A stretch of 64,000 nucleotides of DNA from Geosiphon pyriformis (taxonomy: Eukaryota > Glomeromycota > Glomeromycetes > Archaeosporales > Geosiphonaceae), in contig JAAOMT010000590.1 of NCBI GenBank assembly GCA_016748015.1, positions 1,107-65,106 of the forward strand, read 5' to 3'. This document shows positions 36,370 through 46,029 of the stretch, piece after piece. The translations under genes and the position numbers were made by a program. Numbering within the stretch: position 1 is the stretch's first letter; the number at the start of each line of letters is the position of its first letter. The notes beneath the pieces were generated by a model that was not told the DNA's origin, did not search any database, and saw only the letters and a list, made by a program, of their open reading frames with translations.

Positions 36370-38117
36370 TCTTAATTAGCAACCTATTTGTAAGTATTTT
36401 TGTTTACTATAATAGTGGCAGATACACATTTCCTGTTGTCACTGTTGAGTTAATGATGATAGACACAACTGATTCTAAACTTGATTAGAATTTTTTAGAT
36501 TTGTATGTTATTGTGGTGGCTGATAAATAGTTTAATCGTTGTTAGTTAAGTATTCTTCTAATTTTTGATTAATAGATTCAGTAAATTGTTTCAGTTTCAA
36601 ATCCAAGTCAGATAATCTGTTTATTACTAGATTAATGGCTTGGATGTAATTGACTTTTAATTTAACTGATTTAAAGTCTTAGACATGAGTGACTGTGACT
36701 TAGAGTGTTGCTAGATATAACAAACATACACATTGCAAAATACTGCTGCATAATTTGCAAATAAACTGATTCAAGATTTGTGCAACTGTAAAATAATCAG
36801 CATCAATGATTTGTATTTGGTGCAAATTACAATGGAAGCATCTCAAGTAAATGGTAATGGCTTCAGTATTTTCTTGCTTAATAGTGATAAAGATATATGC
36901 TAAGCAATTAATGCTATTATTGTTGTTAAAGTATTTTAGAAATTCAACTTTGAATTCATTAAAGTTTTGGGGTTTCTGGACCAAACTCTAATATCATGAG
37001 TCAGTAATATCTTGAAAGAAGTATGGAATTGTCTGTAATGCTTAGACATTATTCCATCTATTTGCTGCGATGGCTTTTTTCACATCATTGAGCCATGCTT
37101 GAACATTATCTTTTTTACTGGTAAATTTCTCAAGTTTTTTTATTGGTGCATAGACCATTGGTATGAGTAACAGTAGTGATTGTAGTTGTTGTTGAAGTTG
37201 TTGCAGAGATGGTAGTTGTAGTGGTTGTTGTTATGTAGCCAGTAGTACAACTGATAGTAAATTGATTATGATTACTGAAGGTAGGTTTTGAGAAACAATA
37301 AAAGCTGGATTTAGATTGTTCAGGTTTTGCTGAGTTTGAACATTTGGAATTTAAACTTCCAGATTTTCTAAGATCAGATTTTGTTTATTAATTTCTTAAT
37401 CATTGTTCTTCTTTTCTTTGGAGTTGGTTATTTCTTAAAGACTAGTAGTTCCAAAATCTGGTTGTGATAGTAATAATTAAAATTCTGATGGCATTGATTA
37501 TTGTGAATTAAATCTCTCGAAATAATTGCCATAGGTTTCTAATAGTTTAGTTTTTTCTTGTTTACTTTGGAATAGAATTCTGACTAAAAGTGTTTTTATA
37601 GTTGTTGTAGACATGCCTGCTAATGTAATGTTAATAGTATTTTCAGGTATGTAATGATATGATAGATTGATTGGAAAATTGACTTTTGGTTTCTTCCAAG
37701 TAAGTGGTTGTAATTGCTTTGGTGTTCCTGCTGGTGTTTGCAATCTTTTTTTTCTTTGTCTGCAAAAATAATAGAAAATTATTGTTTAGCATATTTTTCT
37801 ATTTTCCTGTTTATTTTTGTAATTAGTGGTGCAAATAAACAGTTTTGTGGAAATATAGTACTTTGGAGTAGTTCATTGAAGAAATTGTTGAAGACAAATT
37901 CTGGATTTTCTTGATTTTTCAAGTAATATATAATTTTTTTATTGATGTAATAATTGAAAGCTGATTCTGTTGGCCAATTACTATTTGTTAATCTGAAATG
38001 AATGTGATAATGTTGGAATAAAAATTTTGCAAATCCTAAGTGATTTGTTTCTATTTTTTCTGATTTTGTTACTGTTTTAGATGATTGTTGTTGGTGCTGT
38101 TTTTCTGTTAAATTATA
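36370..38117 (-). pseudogene. Element G gag
   Basis: From right to left on the minus strand: an N-terminal domain (37779-38135 frame: ESAFNYYINKKIIYYL, FNNFFNELLQSTIFPQNCLF), a PAGTPKQ linker (37700), and the capsid-like Retrotrans_gag domain at 36700-37150 (VQAWLNDVKKAIAANRWNN, FNEFKVEFLKYFNNNNSINC, TIKQENTEAITIYLRCFH). The zinc knuckle near 36400-36440 reads C-HY-Y-SKQK-Y-LQIG-C: the second Cys and the His are both Tyr, each explained by one transition. Trp codons in the capsid part are stops. Confidence 0.75.
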
Positions 38118-38134
38118 CTTTACAGAGAGCACCA
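38118..38134 (-). other. Element G primer binding site
   Basis: The minus strand reads TGGTGCTCTCTGTAAAG, two bases inside the LTR. It keeps a C that A and D have lost, which helps reconstruct the ancestral primer. Confidence 0.7.
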
Positions 38135-38136
38135 AA

Positions 38137-40065
38137 TATTATAAATAATTATTTGGGATGTTAATACAAATAACAAATCTGTAACTTGGGGCTTAATAAG
38201 TAATATGGTTAATAATATTTGAAAATTTTTGTGTTTAAAGATTTTGGTTGAATCTTTAGTATAATGAATAAAGATTCAAGTATTGTTTTATCCATAGCTT
38301 CTTGAAATCACAATTCCATCAAATTTTTTTTTCAGCATAGTGGCTAGCAATTCTTTAATAAGCAATTCTTAATTCTTATGTATTCTACTCTTTTACAAGG
38401 GTCTTTTACTAGGCAATTTTTGATGTTAATAACTCAGTGTTTTTATTTCTTTAATCAATTAATAAAAACCCAAGAAAAAAAAGCAAAAAAAAATAAATAA
38501 AAAAAATAAAGAAAAGTAAGCCAAGGCAGTTAAAGTTAATATCTCATCAATAGCTATTGTTACACATAGAAAAAAAAAAAATAATACATAATCAATAAAA
38601 AAAACACATGATATTAAATTAGCCAATTAGAATAGAGGAAAAAAAAAGAAAATTTTTCAAGAAATCCTGGATGTTTCAGAAAATTTAAGATTATTCAAGA
38701 AATTTCAGATGTTTTAAAAGTTGAAAATTTTTCAAGAAATTTTAGACTTTTCAGAAAATCAAAAATTTTGTAGGAAATTTAGCAAAGAAAAAAAATTTCT
38801 CATGTAAAAAAAATTATGTATATATAGCAGTAATATTAGAAAGCAAAAAAACATTTTATTTAGAATAGAAATTTCTATTTCCATTTATCCATTAGTTATT
38901 TTAAGAATAGTTACTATTAACGAAAATAAAATCATCTAATATCAAATAAAATATACTTTTTATTATTCAAACTATGTTATTGCTATTTGTTTGAAGATTC
39001 AATTACTATTCTCTTTTATCAACACTTTATGTTGATAAAATCTAACTCTTAATTATGGCTATTGATAGAATACTAATTGTTCTTACCTTGGCTTAATTTC
39101 TTTATTTCTTAGTTTTTTTTGTTTTTTTTTATTTGGTTTTGTTTTGCTGTTTGCTAATTGTTTAAAAATTAAGCATTAAGTAAATTGATGTTAAAAAGAC
39201 TAGTAAAAAACCTGTGAAACAAGAGTAAAACACTCATAAAATTAAGGATAGCTTACCAGAAGAATTATTGGTCATTATGCTAAGAAAAAAATTCAACAGA
39301 ATTGCAATTCTGAAAGACTACTAAAGAAAATTATCTGCCACCAAGCTAAAAAAAAAATTTAATAGAATTGTGATTCCAAAAGACTATTGAAAACAAATAT
39401 TGAATCTTTGTCTATTATACAAAAAACTTAACCAAAACTTTCAGATTACTTAAAACATTCAAACTGAGAGAACTTTCAGATTATCAATACAATTAATATC
39501 ATCAAGTTATTAAGCACCAAGTTACAGGTTTGTTATTTGTTTCCAGACCCCAAATAATTATCTGTAACATCATGATTAAGAGCTATTAATCCAGTATTGT
39601 TAAGTATTAACAATTATCAACATGAATTGTTAATAGAAAAAAGATAAATTATAGTAGTAATAAATATTTTATTGATATTTGATGTTTTCATTTTAAGTCA
39701 TAGAATATTATTGTATAAAAAAATGAATAAGAAAATTGAAACTAGAGATTCTAAATTAAGAATTCTTTGTATTAATTCTGTCTTTTCTGGTTTTAACACT
39801 ATTGCTATATATACATAAATCTTGTTATACAAGATTCTTTGAATTCTTTAATTTTCTAACCAGAAATTTTAAAATTTCTAGAATTCTGCAATTCCTTAAA
39901 AGAAATCCTGGAATTCTGGAATTTTGCAATTTCTTCTAAAAAAATTCTGTAATTCTGCAATTCTGCAATTCTTTAACAAAAATCCTGAAATTTTTTTTTA
40001 CTACATCTATTTCTGATTGGCTAATTTATATATTAATATGTAATTCATATATTTTATAAGTAATA
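38137..40065 (-). repeat. Element G 5' LTR, interrupted by a solo LTR
   Basis: Begins TATTATAAATAATT at the primer site and ends TATAAGTAATA at 40065. Removing 38558-39569 and one copy of the duplicated target leaves about 0.91 kb, the same as G's 3' LTR. The GAATTCTG minisatellite is at about 39860-39990. Confidence 0.8.
38558..39569 (+). repeat. Solo family-2 LTR, plus orientation, inside G's 5' LTR
   Basis: A 1012-bp unit with ends TGTTACACATAG and ATTATCTGTAACA and no internal region. It is the reverse orientation of the LTR it sits in, so it arose by separate insertion followed by LTR-LTR recombination. Flanks CTAT (38554-38557) and TCAT (39570-39573) are both one C-to-T step from CCAT, fitting a decayed 4-bp target duplication. 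A GAAATTTTTCAAG-type minisatellite lies at about 38650-38770. Confidence 0.8.
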
Positions 40066-40140
40066 CTGTCAATTTTTTTTTCAGCTTGATGGCCAGTATC
40101 TTCTGATAAGTTATTTTCAATTTCAGTTTTTATTTATAAG
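40066..40140 (-). repeat. Element A 5' LTR, middle part, ending at the inversion breakpoint
   Basis: It continues LTR A across element G: TTTTTTTTCAGCTTGATGG matches the TTTTTTCTCAGTATGATAG segment of other family-2 LTRs. Family-2 similarity stops at AGTGTT (40139-40144), where element E's ORF3 begins. Confidence 0.7.
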
Positions 40141-41025
40141 TGTTTTTCTAATATAAAAATATTTAAAGATAAGAGTATATGCATGACTTTATTTATTAAG
40201 ACAACAGTTAAAGCTTTTATTAAGTTGTAATATTTAATAAAATGTCAATAAGGGCAAATAAAAAGTTTTTTTTTAAAGTTTGCTTTAAAAGTTTTGATAA
40301 TTAAATTCCAAAGTAATTTTTTGTGTTTTTTTTATAAGAGTAATAATTCTGAAAATTATTTACTACTGGTGTTATAGTTTTTTTTTGGGTGTAATTAATT
40401 TAACTTTTATTGATTGTTATGAATAAATTAGAAAGTATTTTCAAAGTTAACATTAATTTTTAAGATATTTCTTGAATGTTTCAGAAAATAATCATAATGA
40501 AAATAAATAAATTAAATATAAAATTTGAAAAAATTTGAAAAAAAATAAGAAATAATTTTGAATATAAATTTTATATATTTTTGGTTTTGGGTTTTTTTTG
40601 TAATTATTTGCTATTTTTGTTTTTACATTTGTGTATTATTAAAAAAATATTAAGATTTAGTTATTGTTTTATTATAATTATTGGTTCTAAATTTTAAAAA
40701 ACATCTTTGAAATTAATTAAAAGAGAATGTTTACCAATTTGTAAAATTAATGATTTAAGATTGTTTTTGAAATAATAGTGTTTCAATTAATTTTTAAATG
40801 CAATTTTTGCTAATATTTTGTCATTCAGTTTTAATTATATAATTTATTATTTAAAATTTTATGAATATAAAATAGTTTATTCTATTTATGTTCAATTTTC
40901 CATTTTATTGTTTTTTAGTTCTAATTTTGTGTAAGAAAACTTTGTTTCTAACTTTAAATTCATAAATAACTAGCAGTAATTTGTTATCATGTTGTTTTTT
41001 TATTGGACTTGAGAGTGTTTAATAT
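40141..41025 (-). mobile_element. Element E, left part: ORF3 N-terminal half and integrase C-terminus (family 1)
   Basis: Matches element C 18045-18950 in the same orientation. The minus strand gives MIIFRNIQEIS*KLMLTLKIL near 40500 and PKLL-like frames near 40280. At 40141 ORF3 stops abruptly inside the protein, and the missing C-terminal half plus LTR is found inverted at 63602. At 41025 element D is inserted. Confidence 0.75.
41022..41025. repeat. Target-site duplication ATAT, left copy, element D
   Basis: ATAT precedes the D 5' LTR and the identical ATAT follows the 3' LTR (48707-48710). Host sequence on both sides joins into the intact arrangement seen in element C near 18945. Confidence 0.7.
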
Positions 41026-41668
41026 TGTTATGGTTGAAACTCATAGTTTTTATTAGTTATCATATGTATTAGCCACTGATGTTATATGATTAGCCACACT
41101 ATTTTTAGAAAAGTGATCATTGACCTAATCATTAACCACTTTTAATAGCTATATAAGTAATGAATCTTTTAGCTATAGAAAAGCATGTAATAACAAGCAT
41201 CTGAATAATTAAGAATAAATAAAATAACAACTTTCATCTCAATCCTTCTCTTATCGCTAATTTCTCTTTTTCTATCTTTAAGTATCTGAACATCTTAAAG
41301 ATAAAAAATTACTTGTTGGTCTTTTCCTGACATATATAATTGTAGCATTTGAAGATTATTTGAATAAACATGACTGAAAAGCACAAGTTGATACCTGATA
41401 TTGAATTTTAAGAGCACTGATGTGAGGCATAAAATTATATCAGTGGTGATCAATTGTTGATAATACGAACTATTCCTTTTACCTTCAGATTCCCTAATTA
41501 CCTTTGAAAAAAATAGCAACTGAAATATTTTATGAGACTGATCTTGTACATTGAATTCATACTCATTCAATTTGCTTTTTAAAGTTGAATTCGTCTTTGA
41601 TTATTTCTATTACTCTATAATCCTGTTCTCCCTTGCTATCTATTAGCTTGTTTCTCTAACCTGTAACA
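41026..41668 (+). repeat. Element D 5' LTR
   Basis: 643 bp, TGTTATGG...CCTGTAACA. Pairs with 47992-48706. It carries two copies of a 12-bp unit (GATCATTGACCT) at 41114-41137, where the 3' LTR has nine. A TATATAAG box lies near 41151 (TAGCTATATAAGTAATG), a candidate promoter upstream of the R region. Confidence 0.92.
41151..41158 (+). promoter_or_regulatory. Candidate TATA box in the D LTR
   Basis: CTATATAAG in a region of moderate GC, repeated in the 3' LTR near 48200. Its position mid-LTR fits a U3 promoter. No transcript evidence. Confidence 0.35.
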
Positions 41669-41674
41669 TAAAAG

Positions 41675-41691
41675 TGGTGCTTTCTGTGAAG
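41675..41691 (+). other. Element D primer binding site
   Basis: TGGTGCTTTCTGTGAAG, six bases after the LTR end. It resembles the complement of a eukaryotic elongator tRNA-Met 3' end (TGGTGCTCCCTGTGAGG type, from memory), differing by C-to-T and G-to-A only. Confidence 0.65.
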
Positions 41692-41720
41692 TTGTTAAAA
41701 TCCACTTTGTTTTCTATTGT

Positions 41721-43274
41721 ATGGGTGATTATTCATACCTGTTACAACAATTAGAAGAACACTTTATAGCACACAACAAAAATGATTTAGACTTTATTGA
41801 ATTCAACCCTTTGCCCTTCTGCTTGATTTGCTTTCCCATTGAAAAACAATCCAGCAGACAATTCTAAGACTTTTGGAACTGGTTCTTGAATGAGCATTCA
41901 GCTAAAACTTATACAGCTTATACAATCTATTACTTTGACCAAGCTTATTTTAAAGACAACTTTGAAGGAAGAAACAACAATATTAATTAGCTTTTATATT
42001 CTGCAACCTTTGAACAACAGCCCCCTAATTTTGAATATCTGAATCATCAAATCCACATTTGGATTGCTGCCCATCAATCAACAGAAACTCCTCTTAAAAC
42101 AGAAGAAGAAAGCTATCAAACCACTCCTGTTTTTGATCTCTTTTCAAGTGAATTAGAACACTCCACACAAACAGTTATACCTGAACCAATGGCTTAAAAC
42201 CATCTACAACAAAACATTCTGATTGCCCTCCAAGATATACAGACTGTTTTAAAGCAAAAAAATAACACCCCATTATTATTATTCAGAGGTGATGCCCAAG
42301 ATCCAATTGAATGGTTGGATGACTTTGAAAGAGCTGTTACAGCTAACCAATATAATGATGAGTACAAGTTTCAAATTGTTGGTGGCTACCTCCAAGACTC
42401 CCTTGCTACATAGTTCTTACAAGAAACTGATGCTAATGCCCATCAAAAAATCATTAGATGGATGCCAGCAAATGCCAGAGAAAACAACACCTCTTTCACA
42501 ACCCAGTTTGAAAACAAGTTCAGAATTCCAATCTTGATATCTAAGTGGCACATGGAATTAGAAAGAAGAACCCAAGGCCCAGGAGAAGTAGTAACTAAAT
42601 ATGTCAAAGCAATCTGAAAATTAATCAAGCATGTAGACTCTGGAAGGAACTGGACAGAAGAGCAAAAAATTTATTCCTTCACAAAAAGACTGAGAACTGA
42701 TTTATCTTATGCTCTTTGGCCTCTCTTGGCTCTGAAGGATAACCCTATAATGAACATGGCTATTGAACTTGCCCAACAAATTGAAGACAACCAAAGAATA
42801 CATTTGGGGTCTACACTTCCAGTTTTTGCTCCTGTTTTTGTTATGGCTCCTACTCCTCAAATGACTGCTACTTCTTTTGCTGTCCAAACTCAAAACCCAA
42901 ATGAATAGTTAATAGATAGACTTACAGCAAATCTTGCTTGGCTATTAGAACTATTAGCCCAAGCAGTCTGAGATAACCAGCAACTTTAAAGACCCAGATT
43001 TGAATCACGCTTCAATCAACCTTAGCAACCATCTTATCAAAGACAACAAAATTGTGGCCCACCTGTGTGCTATCACTGTAGATTAACTGGATATTTTTCA
43101 AGAGATTGCAACAATCTTCTCTTACCCCTTCCAGCTTCCAGAAACAATGATAACCAAAACAACAGAACCATTAACAACAATGCCTCCAATCAAAGATCTA
43201 ATTATGCCAATATCAATTTCTTTGGAGAGAATCTCCTAGTTGAAGCCACTGTTTATCAGTCTTTAAACTGGTAG
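41721..43274 (+). pseudogene. Element D gag: capsid-like protein with zinc knuckle, nine in-frame stops
   Basis: An ATG at 41721 opens a frame of about 517 codons that I can follow to 43274 without any frameshift. It is broken by stops at 41865, 41988, 42195, 42411, 42615, 42906, 42969, 42987 and 43023. Each fits Gln, Arg or Trp changed by one transition. The Retrotrans_gag-type domain is at 42280-42700 (LLLFRGDAQDPIEWLDDFERA, FTTQFENKFRI, WHMELERRTQGPGEVVTKYV, FTKRL). The zinc knuckle at 43068-43109 reads C-YH-C-RLTG-Y-FSRD-C, with the ligand His now Tyr. The role was particle assembly and RNA packaging. The frame ends at a TAG at 43272; Ser/Lys-rich codons continue in another frame, so Gag and Pol may once have been fused. 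Confidence 0.85.
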
Positions 43275-43356
43275 ATGCATCTCCAAAGAGTAAGAGTGCA
43301 AGCCAATCAGAAGAAAACCTCTTTTACATTTTAATTTAATTAATGATAACTATAAC

Positions 43357-44115
43357 ATGGATGAACTAGCAATTAACACCACAGAATCAACCAGAAAAAA
43401 GAAGAAAGCCAAAGTTGATTTCGTTCTAGATTCCAACACAGCCTCAACTTCCACTGCTAATAACAATAAGCCACCAAAAGCCAAAGTTTTTAAGAATTTT
43501 CCAAAATTGGAACCCCTAGAAATTGTACAAAAATCTGAACCCTATTCTGTTGTCAAAAATCTCATAGAAACCCCAGCACACATTATCTTTGGCCAGTTAA
43601 TGATCCATCCACAGTTCAGAAAAGATCTTCACAAATCTCTAATCCCCAAGAAGAAAACACCAAAGACCAATAAACACCCTCGCCAAGCTGGACTTGTTGA
43701 CAACAGCAATGTCACTCTTTTAATTTGCAAAGCACAAGTGACTGGTTACTTTATTGACTTGATCCTAGACAGTGGATCATCTGTTAGTGTAATTGCCAAA
43801 CACTTCTTTGAAGCAATTGGCAGAAAAATTAATGAGCCTTCCACCCAACCAATGACCAATGTACATGGTGACAAGAAGAAAGGTCTGGGCATTGCCAAAG
43901 CTATTCCTGTCCACATCAATGGCATCAATATTGAAACAGACATGGAAGTTTCTGAAGCTAAAGAATATACTATCATTGTTGGCAATAAGTGGCTCAAAAA
44001 AGCAAAAGCCTTACTCAACTATGAACTTTGTAAGCTAACCATAAGATGTGGTGAAAAACCCATTGTGGTTAAATGTTGTCATTGGACAACTCCTCCAGCA
44101 ACCAAACAAAATTAA
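43357..44115 (+). pseudogene. Element D aspartic protease (Gag-Pol N-terminal region)
   Basis: A 252-codon open stretch. Residues 1-120 are a Lys/Pro-rich linker with a nuclear-signal-like RKKKKAK. Then comes the retropepsin: LILDSGSSVSVIAKHFFEAI at 43756-43815 holds the intact catalytic LDSG, and KEYTIIVGNKWLKKAKALLN near 43960-44025 is the typical second half. It is followed in frame by two stops (44116, 44125) and an acidic Glu/Asp-rich spacer. This is the only family-3 protease in the window and it looks chemically intact. Confidence 0.85.
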
Positions 44116-44690
44116 GAAGATAAGTAATCAGAGAAATCAGATGATGAAGAAAGTAATGAAGAAGATGAAGAACAAGAAGAAACTGCTGAACTTGTCTATT
44201 CCACCTTCACCAGCAATGACAAGCCACTAGACAATGTTAAAGCTGATAGAAAAGAAATCATTGTAAACGGCAAGCTGATCTGCTAGTCCTACTATGATAT
44301 TCTAAGAAGAACCTTTGACCAAAAGCCTGGTAAGAAAGCCAAATACAGTTATTGGTGGCATGGCCCTTGTGCCCAGTGCTAGTGCAATAAACTTTTGTAT
44401 TTTCCAAATGATGAATGCAAATCATGCCTGATCTATTACAAAGATTGAAAACCAATTAGCCTAATACCAAGAGATGAATTAAAAAAAGTACAGAAGTTCT
44501 TTGAGAATGAACCACCTGAGATCCAATCATTAGTAGTAAAACAAAGAGAACCCTCCCTAGAAAAAAAAAAGATAGACATTGAAAATTTGTTGGCAAAAAA
44601 CAGCCCAGTTATCTCAAAAGAAAGTGATATCCTAAAACAAATCCATGTGATACAACACACCATCACCACCAGAAAAACTCGCCCCATCTA
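44116..44690 (+). pseudogene. Element D acidic spacer and short Cys module
   Basis: Same frame as protease and RT. An acidic run (SDDEESNEEDEEQEE, 44137-44185) is followed by SYYDILRRTF and GPCAQC*CNKLLYFPNDEC, ending KSC, at 44364-44430: CxxCxC...CxxC spacing like a small zinc ribbon, with one Gln now a stop. It is about 190 residues against 500 or more in families 1 and 2, and no dUTPase motif is present. Metal binding is inferred from spacing alone. Confidence 0.6.
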
Positions 44691-45330
44691 TTTGAAGCCT
44701 TACCAATTCAATTGCCGAAATGATGAGTTTATCAAGAAAAAAATAAACTGGATGAAAGAACTTGGATTTATACAAGAAACCAAGAGTGAATAAGCTTTCC
44801 CAGTTGTAATGGTATTCAAAAAAGATGGAATCTTATGCTTCTGTGTTAACTACCACCAATTAAATGCCATCACTGAAAAAAACATGTACCCACTTCCCAA
44901 GATTAATGCAATGCTGGACCAATTCAAAGATGCTGCTTTCTTTTCAACTATTGATCTAACTGCTGGATTCTGGCAAGTAGAGATGGATCCAGAAAGCCAG
45001 AAGAAAACCACCTTTATCACCAAGTATGGCATCTATGAATTTACAGTCATGCCTTTTGGTTTTACTAATGCCCCTCCCACTTTTCAATGCTTAATGGATA
45101 AAGTATTTAAATTAGTGAAAGAAAACTTTGTTCTGATCTATCTGGACAATATAATAGTGTACTCAAAAACCTGGAATGAACACCTTGAACATTTGCAAAA
45201 AGTTTTTGATCTTCTCAGAAATGCAGGTCTCAAGATTAACCCAATCAAATCTTTCTTTGGAAGACAATCCACCCAATTTCTTGGCCATTTTATTACAAAA
45301 GATGGAATCTTCCCTGATCCAGCCAAAGTG
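44691..45330 (+). pseudogene. Element D reverse transcriptase
   Basis: Finger/palm motifs are clear: KLGFIQE-type start near 44758, VVMVFKKDG, CVNYHQLNAIT at 44842-44875, FSTIDLTAGFWQVEMDPE at 44941-44993, YEFTVMPFGFTNAPPTFQ at 45034-45087. The catalytic box at 45139-45150 reads YLDN instead of YLDD, and FLGHFITKDGI is at 45280. A TAA at 44791 breaks it (usual Q/W region). Reverse transcription of the genomic RNA would be its job, but the Asp-to-Asn change should disable it. Confidence 0.88.
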
Positions 45331-45948
45331 GAAAAAGTTCAGAACATAAGACAACCAATGAATGTTTATGAGTTATGTTCTTTTCTTGGTTTGGCCTTCT
45401 ATTATCACAAATTTGTTAAGAATTTCTCCAAAATTGCCTTTTCACTCAATCAGCTATTCAGGAAAAATGTCAACTACCATTGGAGCACACATTAGCAGAA
45501 AGTATTTGAAACCCTCAAAAAAAAATTGGTTACAGAACCTATTCTCAAGCAACCTAATCTGGATCAATCTTTCATTCTTCACACTGATGCATCTGGCTAT
45601 AGACTTGGTGCTGTTCTCTTACAAAAAGATGAAGATGGCAGAGAACATGCAATAGCCTATGCCAGTAAAACTCTTACACCAGCAGAAAAGAACTATTCAG
45701 TTACTGAGCAGAAATGTTTAGCAATAGTTTGGGCTACCAGTTACTGGGATAAGTATTTCCTTGGTGTGAAGTTTTTGGTGGTAACAGATCACCAAGCTTT
45801 GGTTTGGCTGTACAACAAAAAAAGGCTAGAACATAAATGGATAGTCTGCTAGATACTTCACTTGGATGAATTCAACTATAATATTCAATACCATAAAAGA
45901 GCTAATCATCAAAATGCCGATGCTCTTTCTAGACTTACCACTAAGTGA
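45331..45948 (+). pseudogene. Element D RNase H
   Basis: In frame with RT after stops at 45493 (usual Gln) and 45850 (usual Trp/Arg). ILHTDASGYRLGAVLLQK at 45574-45627, YSVTEQKCLAIVWAT at 45697, FLVVTDHQALVWL at 45775 and ANHQNADALSRL at 45904-45939 hold the Asp, Glu, Asp, Asp residues of gypsy RNase H, all present. The frame ends at 45946. A frameshift or frame change leads into the integrase. Confidence 0.85.
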
Positions 45949-46029
45949 CAGTACAACCTCCCAAACCAAACCAACCTAATTATTAGTAATTTTCTTACAA
46001 TTAAACACAATAATAGACTTGGACAACTA

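Larger units (their letters stand above)
27658..40065 (-). mobile_element. Element G: family-2 gypsy retrotransposon, with later insertions
   Basis: A complete LTR-to-LTR element in minus orientation inserted into the 5' LTR of element A. It contains two later insertions: a 1.4-kb DNA-transposon-like segment in the integrase (30266-31665) and a solo LTR inside its own 5' LTR (38558-39569). Without them it would be about 10 kb. Domain order: gag, PR, Cys module, dUTPase, RT, RNase H, IN, post-IN region. Confidence 0.85.

Noticed and set aside
43746-44018. 90-codon minus-strand frame opposite D protease
   Set aside because: Shadow of the protease frame, with no domain of its own.
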